Shown piece by piece: positions 1 through 9,788 of a DNA stretch of 64,000 bases. Origin of the DNA: Aquimarina pacifica. GTDB lineage: Bacteria; Bacteroidota; Bacteroidia; Flavobacteriales; Flavobacteriaceae. Location: assembly GCF_000520955.1 (NCBI RefSeq), contig NZ_JACC01000029.1, positions 1-64,000 on the forward strand, in the 5' to 3' direction. A program made the position numbers and the translations under genes. The notes beneath the pieces are model-generated. The model made no database searches. It was not told where the DNA came from and was given only the letters and a program-made list of their open reading frames with translations. Each line of letters begins with the position of its first letter. The stretch's first letter is position 1.

Positions 1-3000
1 CTTCTTTTGCCCAATCAGGGGCATCGTATAGCATATATGCTCCTGTCGAATTACCATAGGTATCTACCCGCAACTTGCCTTCTTCATTAGATATCGTACT
101 ATTCTGGTAGGCTTTCCACTCATCGGTGTCTATATCAAAAGTACTCATTCGTGTTAATCCATCTACGTGAGTATTATCTACTTTGGTCACTTTAAATTCA
201 TCTACATAAAAATGGGTGGTTTCATCCTCATATGTGTCGTTCTTATCTATATAGATTACAATGCTATTTGCTGACTTAATCGTATAAAAATATTCATGCG
301 TTCCTGTAGACAAATCACTCTGTAAAGTATTCCACCCTAAATGATTACCATTAGCATCTAATTCTCGAATGTATAAACGTACATTGGCATTGGTAGACCC
401 TTTATCAAAGTCAAAAGATAACTTAAACAAATCCATCGGTTCTACAGAAAATTCTGAAAGGTCATATTGTATCCCTTCCCAGGCACTATCTACGGTCACT
501 TTTATTTTACCATTTTCTAGTACCGCCGTAGTGTTTGCTTTTGGAGTCCATCCTCCCAAATCATTAGCAAAATCTGTAAACACTACATTTTGATATACCT
601 CATTACTATTAGTATCTTGATACGAAAGACGGATATTTCCTAAGTGGTCTTTGTACTGATACGTATATCGGTATCCGGTTGTTGTACCATCTGTTTCTAC
701 TACAGGCTCTGTATAGCCTTCGGGATGGTTAAAGAATTCTAACTCCCCATTTTTATAGATATAATTACCTGCATAGGCAGTTGTAGTAGTTACACTTTCT
801 TCGGTCACGATTTTTTTCTGTTTTATACCCGTTGCATCGTAAATATAGGTAATATTTCCTTGATGATCTGAGTCGTTAATGGCTAACGTATTGGGCAGAT
901 TGAGATGGTTATAGGTAATCCCAGTGATCCCCTTATTTTGATCGGTAATCATATTACCATTATCATCATAGGTAAAGTCATTCCCTGTAGTATTGCCATC
1001 TTTAAATCCAAAGGTAGTATGCCCTGCATCGGTAACACTTTGTAGTTTGTTACCGCTATCATAGGTATACGATAATACATCCATAGCTCCAAAAATAGTA
1101 GCATCAGCATCCAGATTTCCTTTTCTACTTAGGGTTTGGATATTACCCATCCTATCATAAGTGAGGTTGTCTATATCATATCTTCCATCACTACTCATCC
1201 CTTGCGTAATTCTGTTAAGCGCATCATATCCATAGGCATACCACCGCTGTTGTTGATCATTTGCCGTTGCCCAACTCGTCTCTGCAATATTTCCGTTATA
1301 GAGGGGTGTTGCCCCATGATCGGCGGTGTTATAATTGATCTTGAATCCAAAAAGGTGATTGCTCAAATTCGTAGGATCATTAATTCCGGTTAGCCAACCT
1401 CGTATGTTATAACGATAATCGATATGCTGTAAACCATTGCCCACTGTCTTGGTATCTAATTGTCCTAACGCATCATAATGATTGTTTACCAGTACCTCAG
1501 CCTCTTGCTCATTGATGGTTTGGGTTTGAGTTAACAATCTTCCCATATGGTCATATACAAAATGATCTATTGTTTTAATAACTGGCGAATCTACTTTGGT
1601 ATGGGTTGTGGTTTGTTCTAGTACTTTACCTACAAAATCAAGTTGCATCTCTATTACATCAGTATAGTCCAGATAATTATTTCTAGTAATTATTCCGATG
1701 GTACGCCCTCTACTGTCGTACCCTATCCCAGATACAATCCATGCATCGGTAGTTAGTACTTTGGTCATTGCAATGGTTGGCAACCCTTTGACAGTCATAT
1801 CTAATGAGGCGTCATAGTTTGAGAGGTTACTTACTAGATGTAGTTGTGTCATCAATGATGGCAATTCATAATCATCATAATACTGTACTGTCAATATTTC
1901 TGCATTACTTAAATTAGGGAAACCAGTATCGGTATAATAGAGAGATGCACCACCTAACGAACGCTCTGAGCCACGATCCACCCATAACTGATTAGAAAAT
2001 GCCGAAGCTTCGGTTTGCAATGCTTTGCGATCTCTACTATCCGTTAGTGTTCCTGTATACGCGACTCTACCTAGTGCATCATATCGTGTAAAAAGCCATT
2101 TTCCTGCTGCTTTTAATAAGGCATCCTGAGTCAATACGGGCTGATCGAGGGTATTGTATACAATGCTTTCTGGTGCTTTTCCCGGGATTTTCTTTTCGAT
2201 CAATCGATTGCGATGATCATAGGCATATTGGTAACACAACGCATTGAGTTCGGTTGCACTCACCCCATCGCTAGTCGTTACTTTTGGAGGGAGCACATAG
2301 GTAAGGTTACCAAAGGGATCATATACGTAATAGGTATTATGAGCTATCCCTTCATTGTAGGTTCTTTTTAACACCACTTGTCCACGTTTGTTTTTGTACT
2401 CTTTGGTGGTATGATCGTTGCCCGAACTCCAGTTTTCATCTTTGGTAGTGGTAACAAACAATTCATTGGCACTATAAAACTCATTTTGATGCAACTGTGG
2501 GCTTTCGGTATCATCTTCATTATCAAAAATCACCTCAAAATATACCACATCACTTGCAGCATTTGTTTCCCAATCAAGCTTGATGGTATGATCACTGTCA
2601 CTTGTAGTATCTACTAACCAATCTTTCCCCGGTGCACCTTGCTCTAACACTCTATTGAGTGGTGAACGCTCATAGTTTTTCTCTGAGTAGGGATTACTAT
2701 TGTTGGCATCGATATCTTCTGGATAGGTGTTGGCATAATATGCCTTTGTATCGCTGATTAATGCCTCATGATCTCGTAATAATAGAGAAGAAACAGTAGA
2801 CATCGGATCAGCATAAGGCAAATACTCTTTTGAGGGTTTGCCAAACGCATCATAAACTATCGGAGTAATCATATCCTGTTTATTTCCTCCGGCTTGTTTG
2901 GTAATGGTTTGTTTGGAGCGCCCCAAACCATCATAATAGGTAATTTTTTGGATCAGATCATCATCGGTGGTATTCATCAGGTTGATGCGCTCTGATTGTA

Positions 3001-4936
3001 TTGCTTTCGTAAAAATATAGTTTTCGTCCATGATAATGGGTTGATTAGGACATCCGTATTCTGTTCCCTGAACGCCTACACAAAAATCATGAGGGTTGTT
3101 GGCATACCATCCCTGTGGTTTCTCGCATTGTATAATTGGTGTACTATTGGGATCGCCAAAACCATCATTATCAGTGTCCTCATACCATGCGGTTTCGGGA
3201 TTGAGCAAATAGTCTTCATCATCACAATCTAAGTTATTACTGACATAAACGAGTCCTTCAATAGGATCTTCGCAAACGCCTAATTTTTTGTACACATCAC
3301 CATACCCATCACCATCTGTATCTCCGTACAACTCCTCGGTAGCACATGCGGTTTGTTGTGAAATGGTAAATCCTCTATAGATTTCACCCACGGTAGATGA
3401 CGCAGTAATAATAAGAGAGCGTTGTACGCCTGTATTCGCTTTTACCCAAATCCTAATTTTAGTGGCTTCGGGTTGCGTGATGGTTAGAAAATCAGACGGA
3501 AGTGCCTGTCCACCATTGGCGGTAAAGGTATAATTGTAGCCATTATAATCACAATTGGTGGTAGTGATCTCATATTCTTTAATACCTCCTTCGGGAGAAA
3601 AGGTAATACTATTCGGAAATCCAGTAATACTACAGTCATCGTATACAGGATCATCGTCATAATACGAACCATCAGTACCATCCTGAGTAACTAAAAATCC
3701 TCCGGTGGTATTATATCCATAATTTATCGCCATAACGGTTTCTCCACGACTCAAATTACCTGCATTAGAATCACAGGTGATCCGTATATAGGTGCCATTA
3801 TTACTTAGGGTTTCATCAAGAATGGTAACCCAAGAAGGAAACGTATAGGTAAGTTGCGGGGTATCACAAGGCTCTGTAAAATTAATGTAGGTATATATTA
3901 CTCCTCCTTCTATCGGGAAATCAATACGATCCCGAGAAGTGGTTAACCCATAACAAGTATCACACCCATTAGAATCTCCGGTAACTCCCACACATTGGTC
4001 ATTATCATTCAGCACATAATCTTCGGGCTGGTCACATTGTGTTATATAAGTATTCGGATCTCCAAAATTGTCATGATCATCGCCATCATAATACCAACGT
4101 GTTTCTGGATTAATCTGTTCATTATCATCGTTACAATCATTATTATTGGTTACATAGTTAAACTCATTATCAGGTAATTCACAAATGATAGCGGTTTGAT
4201 TACGATCACCATAGGTGTCATTATCCTTATCAATATACCATAATTGTTCACATTCATCTTGCCTGATACTAGTGGCAATGGTTTTATCATTAATCTCAGA
4301 AGTTCCTTTGATATAGACAAAGCGATCATCTCCTGCATTGGGATCAACTTTAATGCGCACGGTATTTACCTGTGGCTGTGTAACTGTAATCCATGAAGGT
4401 AAATTATCCCCAGAAGTGGTTGTAAACACCAAATCTGTTAAATCATAGCAAGCAGAAGACAGGTCTAACTCATACTCTTTGGTATCTCCTGATTGTGGAT
4501 AATAGATACTACTCGGAAAATCAGTGATTCTACATGTATTGGTGTTTCCTCCACCTGTGCTTCCTCCGCCACTACTATTATCCTCTTCTGGTCCTTCTTG
4601 ACTAATCTCAAAACCTCCCGTGGTATTACCATTGTTCATAATAGAAATACCTGCTTCTCTATCTTCTCCGGTATTTTCTGAACATTCGATTTTTATATAT
4701 GTTCCATTAGGAAGTTGTTCGGTAATAGTAATCCAACTAGGTAACGTTCCAAAGGTGACATCAACACCACTGGTACAATAATTTGAAAAATTGATATATC
4801 TGTATTCGGTTCCTCCTTCTTCAGAAAAATGTACTTCACTAGAAATAGTACCTCCGTAGCACTGTGCCGAGCTGCTATACACAGCACACAGGGTAAAAAT
4901 CAACAGGAGAACATAATGTTTTATATAGCTATGCAT
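1..4936 (-). CDS. Secreted multidomain RHS/YD-repeat protein, C-terminus beyond window
   Basis: The minus-strand frame is open from the ATG at 4936 to the left edge, giving 1645 visible codons with no stop. Residues 1-25 form a signal peptide ending SSSAQ. Four BACON-like beta-sandwich segments follow (about 26-115, 136-227, 326-423, 434-530), interleaved with MopE-type acidic metal-binding stretches (about 227-296 and 531-600, with DxDxDxxGD and DCxD..NPET patterns). A DUF6443-type segment (about 636-710, containing YYDGLGR) leads into YD repeats. The RHS core marker YKDHLGNIRLSY sits near 1427-1438. After it comes a jelly-roll, carbohydrate-binding-like module (about 1446-1585), then the start of a second one. 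It begins 4 bp after the stop of the upstream RHS gene, so the two are probably co-transcribed. Export to the surface is inferred from the signal peptide and binding modules. Whether the missing C-terminus carries a toxin cannot be seen. Confidence 0.88.
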   Translation of the reverse strand, partial: MHSYIKHYVLLLIFTLCAVYSSSAQCYGGTISSEVHFSEEGGTEYRYINFSNYCTSGVDVTFGTLPSWITITEQLPNGTYIKIECSENTGEDREAGISIMNNGNTTGGFEISQEGPEEDNSSGGGSTGGGNTNTCRITDFPSSIYYPQSGDTKEYELDLSSACYDLTDLVFTTTSGDNLPSWITVTQPQVNTVRIKVDPNAGDDRFVYIKGTSEINDKTIATSIRQDECEQLWYIDKDNDTYGDRNQTAIICELPDNEFNYVTNNNDCNDDNEQINPETRWYYDGDDHDNFGDPNTYITQCDQPEDYVLNDNDQCVGVTGDSNGCDTCYGLTTSRDRIDFPIEGGVIYTYINFTEPCDTPQLTYTFPSWVTILDETLSNNGTYIRITCDSNAGNLSRGETVMAINYGYNTTGGFLVTQDGTDGSYYDDDPVYDDCSITGFPNSITFSPEGGIKEYEITTTNCDYNGYNYTFTANGGQALPSDFLTITQPEATKIRIWVKANTGVQRSLIITASSTVGEIYRGFTISQQTACATEELYGDTDGDGYGDVYKKLGVCEDPIEGLVYVSNNLDCDDEDYLLNPETAWYEDTDNDGFGDPNSTPIIQCEKPQGWYANNPHDFCVGVQGTEYGCPNQPIIMDENYIFTKAIQSERINLMNTTDDDLIQKITYYDGLGRSKQTITKQAGGNKQDMITPIVYDAFGKPSKEYLPYADPMSTVSSLLLRDHEALISDTKAYYANTYPEDIDANNSNPYSEKNYERSPLNRVLEQGAPGKDWLVDTTSDSDHTIKLDWETNAASDVVYFEVIFDNEDDTESPQLHQNEFYSANELFVTTTKDENWSSGNDHTTKEYKNKRGQVVLKRTYNEGIAHNTYYVYDPFGNLTYVLPPKVTTSDGVSATELNALCYQYAYDHRNRLIEKKIPGKAPESIVYNTLDQPVLTQDALLKAAGKWLFTRYDALGRVAYTGTLTDSRDRKALQTEASAFSNQLWVDRGSERSLGGASLYYTDTGFPNLSNAEILTVQYYDDYELPSLMTQLHLVSNLSNYDASLDMTVKGLPTIAMTKVLTTDAWIVSGIGYDSRGRTIGIITRNNYLDYTDVIEMQLDFVGKVLEQTTTHTKVDSPVIKTIDHFVYDHMGRLLTQTQTINEQEAEVLVNNHYDALGQLDTKTVGNGLQHIDYRYNIRGWLTGINDPTNLSNHLFGFKINYNTADHGATPLYNGNIAETSWATANDQQQRWYAYGYDALNRITQGMSSDGRYDIDNLTYDRMGNIQTLSRKGNLDADATIFGAMDVLSYTYDSGNKLQSVTDAGHTTFGFKDGNTTGNDFTYDDNGNMITDQNKGITGITYNHLNLPNTLAINDSDHQGNITYIYDATGIKQKKIVTEESVTTTTAYAGNYIYKNGELEFFNHPEGYTEPVVETDGTTTGYRYTYQYKDHLGNIRLSYQDTNSNEVYQNVVFTDFANDLGGWTPKANTTAVLENGKIKVTVDSAWEGIQYDLSEFSVEPMDLFKLSFDFDKGSTNANVRLYIRELDANGNHLGWNTLQSDLSTGTHEYFYTIKSANSIVIYIDKNDTYEDETTHFYVDEFKVTKVDNTHVDGLTRMSTFDIDTDEWKAYQNSTISNEEGKLRVDTYGNSTGAYMLYDAPDWAKE

Positions 4937-4940
4937 GGTC

Positions 4941-7900
4941 TTAGTCTTTGTAGTTATACTGGTTATACGATACGATTTTACCTTGGTCATCTTTTACATA
5001 TTGCAACTTCCCGACATCATCATAATAGTAGTACATCGTATAATTCTTAGGATCGGTAATGCTAGTTACTCCAAACATGGGATTATAGGTATAGGTCGTA
5101 ATTAATGCATCCGGAAGTAGGGTACGCAAGCTCTCAATGGTTGCCATATCCAGATCTGTAAAGGTAGCTACCTGACTTTCTGATACATTTAGAACATCTG
5201 CGATATCAGAAACACTCGCATTTTCGATTTTGGCAATGGGAAACTGGTTTTTGTATCCCCATAACAGGACATTGTTTGTACCATTGAGCATCGCGTATTC
5301 AACAATTTTATCTTTTTTATAGCGGGTTATCCGCAATTCTGTAGCCAAAGGATCATTCGTTCCTTTTTGTTTTTGAGTAGTGATCGGCAGGTATAATCCA
5401 TCAGATTCTGTATACTTAGTAATGGACTTACTGATCTGTTTGGTATCCTCATAAACTGTTTGTTCTATAACCGGGGTAATGTAATTTCTTTCTGCCATTT
5501 CTTTATAGGGGCTACCACTATCTAATGTTGGATATTTGCTGATAGTTTTCACTTCTTTGCCAGCATACGTTACTCTTGTTTGCCCGATGATCTGATTCTT
5601 CTCATTGTAACTAAAAGAGTCTGTAGTGGTCACAGGTGAGGCTCCATCAACATCATACACGGTGGTTGTTTTTTTGACTGGATAATATGAATAGGTGTAT
5701 TCTTTGATAGCCGCTGTTAATAAAAGCACATCTAAAATATTCGTCTTCAAGACAAAAGAAGGAATATTTCTAATATATTGATCAAATCGTTCGGAATCGT
5801 CTCTATATTCTGTCGTGGTTTTTTGAACCAGTGTATTCTGATTGGTATAGTGGAAAGTTGCTGTTTCTTTCCCTCTTTCTCTATCTAAAAGTGAATGAGG
5901 CATGTATGGGTCATTCTCGGGAAGATATCCTGTATACCCAGCGGGTAGATGATCAAAGTGGGATACACCATTAGTATCCTCTCCATAATTCGTAAAGAAA
6001 TACTTGGTATACGATCCATCACTGTTTTCTTCTACCACTTCATCATACCCCACATGAGATCCTTTTCCTGTATACCCGTAATTTGCTAATGAATGAAATG
6101 AGGTCTGATTTATGGAAGCAGAATGCCCACTATTGGCATTATAATATCCACCTACAAAATTAGCATCTCTTACATAGCTGTAACTATAATTAGGAATTGC
6201 GTTTAGTACCCCACTTGATTCTAGATTAGACAAACTAGCTCCTTGATAAAACCCTTTCTTATAGTAATATTTTTTGGAGGTAAGTAAATCACCAAGGTGA
6301 TCAAAATTCTTTAACTGTTGGATGCGATTTCCCCCTGTTATGCCATCTAAGAAATTCGAAGTAATCAAAGCATCTCTCTGTGTATTCACTACCTTAGCAT
6401 AGTCATTGACCTCCCATAAAAATGTAGTATATCCACGCGTAGGGTACGTTAACTTCGTTAGCAAACCTAGTTGAGAAGAATATGAGTTTACAGCCTTAAG
6501 GTTATAAATCGAATTAAGTGATTCTCCATTAGCATCTTTGCCATTATAATACCCCCAATGATCCGTATAATTACCATTGCAAGAGGGGGTATATTGATCT
6601 ATATTATTATACTCAAAATCATATCGCTTCTTCTGATCGTTTGGATCTTCTTTTTTATAATAGGAAGACAAGGTGAGGCGCTGATCTGGGTTATCTATAT
6701 ACTCGAATGTGTGAATCTCCTGAGAATCTCCACCAATATTATATCTGTTCCTGATGGTAATTTGGTTAAGCTTTTCGCCTTTTACATTATCTATATACTC
6801 ATCATATGGATCATCACCAATAAGCCATAATTTGTCAAAATCGTTGCTGTATCCAGACGTTGTTAACAATTGCTCCTCGGTATAGGTAAATGCTTCTGCA
6901 CGATCCGAAGAAAAATCAATCTCAGTTGTTGAGCTCTTTATTTTGGTGAGATATAAACCCCAATTATAAAATCCACTAAGGTTTTTTTGTAAATCAGGAA
7001 TCTCTTCAGCATAAAAATCTGCCGTATAGTGTGTCATAAAGGGATCATTATTGTTAAATTTATCACTCCCTGAACTTGCTCCAAAATGAAGCTGACAGGT
7101 TGGATAACTTCTTTTGTACTCAAACTCTACTACATTATTATGGATATCAGTAATTTTAGTGAGTACCCAACTATTAATTGTAAATGCTTGATCTTTTTTG
7201 GCATAAGGTGAGGATAACTCAACACCATCATGTCCTCCGAATTCATATTGGGTACCGTCTGGGGTAGTAATCTTAAATCTACTAAACATGCGGGATTGAA
7301 CCGTATTGATCCACGTTCCTGAAAGTTCATTTTTAGGCAGATATGAATTGATGATGTCTACAATCTCATCTTTATATAAGAATTCGTTCATGAATTCTAC
7401 TTTGATATTTTGATCCGAGATCACTTCCCAACCTCTATCAGTACCCGAATAAAAGAAGGCACCAGAATAGCCTAAAAAATTAAACGTAAACTCATCTCCC
7501 ATAATGTCGTACTTACTACCACCATCACTTAACAATCCTAAAAATTCTGGAGCTGTCCAGTCATTAATTTTATCTAAAAGGTCAGCGCCGCAAGGGTTTT
7601 CTATATCATTCCAACCCAACTCCTCCGGAAAAGGGTAATACGTTTTTGTTGTACCGCTTGTATAGGTTTGGAGATAGGTTTCGTCATACCTACCTTTAGC
7701 GTTTCTGGTAATTGCACCGGCAGGATTGAGTGTCCAGCCAAAACCTACCCAACCAGGAATGATCGCAGGTTTTACATTCGAGGGATGATAACTCAGGGTA
7801 ATTGGTACATTAATAGTACCGGATGCCAAATTATATATCGGAATCGATATATTCGGCGTCCCTGTAAAAAGATCCATAGGCGTCTCGCCATAGGTTCCTA

Positions 7901-8060
7901 AACTTGCGGTATTTGGACTTTGGACGGTAGGTATCAACTGCCCATTTTGTGCGCCTTGACTATGTGCCGCAATATTCCAAAAGAATACTGCCATACAAAT
8001 AATGACTACTTTCTGGTACAAAGCCCCTGTACCAACTTTCCAATCTTTAGTGGTTCTCAT
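4941..8060 (-). CDS. Secreted RHS/YD-repeat protein lacking an RHS core
   Basis: A 1039-residue protein with an N-terminal hydrophobic export signal (about residues 16-37, ending in AHSQG). The N-terminal domain has the PNTASLGTYGETPMDLFTG and GWVGFGWTLNPAGAITRN motifs found at the start of many Bacteroidota RHS/SpvB-like surface proteins. A long beta-rich middle follows, and the last 60 residues carry YD-type repeats (YNPMFGVTSITDPKNY, YYYYDDVGKLQYVKDDQGK). It stops without the DHLGNIR core that the next gene contains. The stop is 4 bp before the start of that second RHS gene. The arrangement suggests a two-gene secreted unit in which this protein partners or precedes the larger one; that role is inference. 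The 241 bp upstream (8061-8301) are AT-rich and presumably hold the promoter. Confidence 0.85.
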   Translation of the reverse strand: MRTTKDWKVGTGALYQKVVIICMAVFFWNIAAHSQGAQNGQLIPTVQSPNTASLGTYGETPMDLFTGTPNISIPIYNLASGTINVPITLSYHPSNVKPAIIPGWVGFGWTLNPAGAITRNAKGRYDETYLQTYTSGTTKTYYPFPEELGWNDIENPCGADLLDKINDWTAPEFLGLLSDGGSKYDIMGDEFTFNFLGYSGAFFYSGTDRGWEVISDQNIKVEFMNEFLYKDEIVDIINSYLPKNELSGTWINTVQSRMFSRFKITTPDGTQYEFGGHDGVELSSPYAKKDQAFTINSWVLTKITDIHNNVVEFEYKRSYPTCQLHFGASSGSDKFNNNDPFMTHYTADFYAEEIPDLQKNLSGFYNWGLYLTKIKSSTTEIDFSSDRAEAFTYTEEQLLTTSGYSNDFDKLWLIGDDPYDEYIDNVKGEKLNQITIRNRYNIGGDSQEIHTFEYIDNPDQRLTLSSYYKKEDPNDQKKRYDFEYNNIDQYTPSCNGNYTDHWGYYNGKDANGESLNSIYNLKAVNSYSSQLGLLTKLTYPTRGYTTFLWEVNDYAKVVNTQRDALITSNFLDGITGGNRIQQLKNFDHLGDLLTSKKYYYKKGFYQGASLSNLESSGVLNAIPNYSYSYVRDANFVGGYYNANSGHSASINQTSFHSLANYGYTGKGSHVGYDEVVEENSDGSYTKYFFTNYGEDTNGVSHFDHLPAGYTGYLPENDPYMPHSLLDRERGKETATFHYTNQNTLVQKTTTEYRDDSERFDQYIRNIPSFVLKTNILDVLLLTAAIKEYTYSYYPVKKTTTVYDVDGASPVTTTDSFSYNEKNQIIGQTRVTYAGKEVKTISKYPTLDSGSPYKEMAERNYITPVIEQTVYEDTKQISKSITKYTESDGLYLPITTQKQKGTNDPLATELRITRYKKDKIVEYAMLNGTNNVLLWGYKNQFPIAKIENASVSDIADVLNVSESQVATFTDLDMATIESLRTLLPDALITTYTYNPMFGVTSITDPKNYTMYYYYDDVGKLQYVKDDQGKIVSYNQYNYKD

Positions 8061-8301
8061 TTGTGATTTGTATTATTTATTTTCCTTTATTACTTACTTT
8101 TTATTGTAAAGACAAACTGCCCTTAAGATGTTTGAAATCATCATGTGATGTTTTGTTTTCTACTACAATAGTAAAACATCCCAGTTTCGTTTTTCGGAAC
8201 TCTCCAAAAAAATCCGTTTTTTTCGAAATCTTTTTGCACGTTTTAGGAATACTCCCAATATTATATGTCGGGAGCTCTTGATTTGTTACTAAAAATTTGA
8301 A

Positions 8302-8787
8302 TTATTTTACATCAGGATCGATATGATCGAATAGTTCTAGTAAAAGAAGTCGATTGGTTTTAGGGTTTCTTTTCTTTACGTTGTGCTCTTTTAGAAATTG
8401 ATGTATCATAACTGTTAAGTGCATATTAGAAAAAGTCTCTTCTACATTTCTATTATCTAAGGGGATAAACTCAGACGCACCGGGAAGTGTAAAATACAAG
8501 GACTCTGATCTTGATAGTACAGGCAATAACCATTGAACACTAACCACATTCATGTGTTGACAAGAATCGAATAGATACCAATACCCTCTGTCCCCAATAG
8601 GACCAGAATTTTTGCTACATACCATATTTGTTTTCATAGAACGAATTATGGTTTTAGCATCGATAGGGCTACTGAAATCGATCAATAGCATTTCTATTTG
8701 CTGTAAAATCTCGTAAATATCAATTTTGTGCATCCCATCTAATAGGTGCAGTACTTTTTGTATCCTATGATTTTGGTACGTAAGCAT
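8302..8787 (-). CDS. Hypothetical protein, 161 aa
   Basis: No family was recognised. The protein is soluble, mixed alpha/beta, with no signal peptide or membrane segment. It is fairly basic at the C-terminus (KEHNVKKRNPKTNRL) and has two cysteines (MVCSKNSG and FDSCQH). The start is the ATG at 8787. It lies in the same direction as, and 241 bp upstream of, the RHS gene pair. It sits immediately downstream of an inverted-repeat-bounded segment (8827-8964). Length and composition look like a real gene, but no role can be assigned. Confidence 0.6.
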   Translation of the reverse strand: MLTYQNHRIQKVLHLLDGMHKIDIYEILQQIEMLLIDFSSPIDAKTIIRSMKTNMVCSKNSGPIGDRGYWYLFDSCQHMNVVSVQWLLPVLSRSESLYFTLPGASEFIPLDNRNVEETFSNMHLTVMIHQFLKEHNVKKRNPKTNRLLLLELFDHIDPDVK

Positions 8788-9088
8788 TTATTTCATTTTA
8801 GTTAGTTGCTGTTTTCATTCATTTTTAAAGATGTTCCGGTGTTTATCAATGTTGGGGAGACATACCTTTGGACTAGTAAGATTTTCTAAAATCGCATTGC
8901 TAGGGAAAACTATACGATTTGAAAAAAAGGTAGCTTAATTTCTTGATAAACACAGAACATCCTTACAAACACCACTCACTCAAATCACATAATAAACTTA
9001 TTAGGTATGGGGTGTATTCCTATTTTGAATAATTTAATGGCTTTGTTAGTTTGTTTCATGTTGTTGGTTATTAAGGAATCTAACAAGT
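8788..9088. other. Intergenic stretch dominated by an inverted-repeat element
   Basis: Roughly 300 bp without a convincing reading frame on either strand. Its only clear structure is the pair of inverted arms at 8827-8849 and 8943-8964, described separately. The rest is AT-rich and shows no recognisable promoter or terminator. Confidence 0.5.
8827..8964. repeat. 138-bp segment bounded by imperfect inverted repeats
   Basis: The left arm, 8827-8849, contains GATGTTCCGGTGTTTATCAA. The right arm, 8943-8964, reads TTGATAAACACAGAACATCC. The reverse complement of the right arm matches the left arm over about 22 bp, with one extra base and one substitution. The interior of about 93 bp carries no gene. 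It starts 40 bp upstream of the ATG of the 161-residue gene. It could be a miniature element remnant, a long-stem structured RNA, or an invertible control segment. No recombinase gene is nearby, so the last option has no direct support. Confidence 0.6.
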
Positions 9089-9316
9089 TTATAGTCTCCC
9101 AAGGAGTAAGATTATCCTGGCTCGAAATATTATTTGAAGAGCTTGTTCCTTCGTTTTACCTTTATCTTGGAGCATTATGATCCATCTATATATCTGAATT
9201 TCATAGCATTTTTCATTGACAATAGCATCTATAAAATCTTCCATTTGTATGTGAAGTGATTGTAAAATATAATTTATGTAGGAATGTTGATAGTTTGATT
9301 TTTTTTGAGCTTTCAT
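9089..9316 (-). CDS. Hypothetical small protein, 75 aa
   Basis: A 75-residue basic, helical protein from an ATG at 9316. No recognisable family; one cysteine (EKCYEIQ) and a hydrophobic C-terminus (IIFRARIILLLGRL). It follows the 82-residue HTH-like gene by 100 bp on the same strand and may belong to the same phage-like patch. It could be a spurious frame; the AT-rich setting makes open frames of this length fairly easy to find by chance. Confidence 0.4.
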   Translation of the reverse strand: MKAQKKSNYQHSYINYILQSLHIQMEDFIDAIVNEKCYEIQIYRWIIMLQDKGKTKEQALQIIFRARIILLLGRL

Positions 9317-9416
9317 TATAAAATTTATTCAAGGTTAAAATGTATTTTTCATGTCTAGGCATTCAATTATTTCAAAACCTAAATAGTTAAACTCATGTTT
9401 AATGTTTTTTGTAATT

Positions 9417-9665
9417 CTACTTCTTATTTATATTTTTAAAATGCGTCAGAAATATCTTGTGAGACTCTTTTATTTTTTGATCTCGGATATTATGAGCTGC
9501 AACCATACTTTCGACTGCTCGAAATAAATCCTCTTTATCGGTGTCAACTGATTTTACTTTTTGTTTGAAATATGAATGAGATAAACCAAAATCTTTGGCC
9601 GCAATTCTGATATCCTCAATAGGTAATTGTATTAATATTTGATATGCTAATTGGGTTAGACTCAT
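9417..9665 (-). CDS. Small putative DNA-binding protein, divergent from a repressor
   Basis: 82 residues from the ATG at 9665. The segment IEDIRIAAKDFGLSHSYFKQ (about residues 16-35) has the spacing and residue types of a helix-turn-helix, followed by a charged helical tail (KESHKIFLTHFKNINKK). It is divergent from the XRE-like repressor gene across a 100-bp gap holding repeated operator-like half-sites. That layout resembles a phage repressor/Cro pair. A Cro-like role is inference from position and the short HTH-like segment only. Confidence 0.5.
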   Translation of the reverse strand: MSLTQLAYQILIQLPIEDIRIAAKDFGLSHSYFKQKVKSVDTDKEDLFRAVESMVAAHNIRDQKIKESHKIFLTHFKNINKK

Positions 9666-9697
9666 CTATTCGCTGTAATTTTGTAGTTTTGTAATTT

Positions 9698-9746
9698 GTT
9701 TCGTTTATGCATCAAAAATAACTAAACATTTCGAAATAAACAAAAC
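9698..9746. promoter_or_regulatory. Inverted half-sites between divergent regulators
   Basis: GTTTCGTTTA (9698-9707) and TAAACAAAAC (9737-9746) are inverted copies matching at 9 of 10 positions, about 39 bp centre to centre. They lie in the intergenic region between the divergent small HTH gene and the repressor gene. A further related copy, ATAAACAAAAAC, is at about 9771-9782, just before the favoured repressor start. These are candidate operators for the adjacent repressor; binding is inferred, not shown. Confidence 0.45.
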
Positions 9747-9788
9747 ATTTATAAACTTTTAATGATTTTTCATAAACAAAAACAAACA

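Noticed and set aside
4693-4887. Minus-strand frame within the RHS gene
   Set aside because: It lies wholly inside the long RHS reading frame in a different phase and has no family features.
8827-8964. Integron attC site
   Set aside because: Arms fold, but the RYYYAAC and GTTRRRY core sites are missing and there is no integrase or cassette array.
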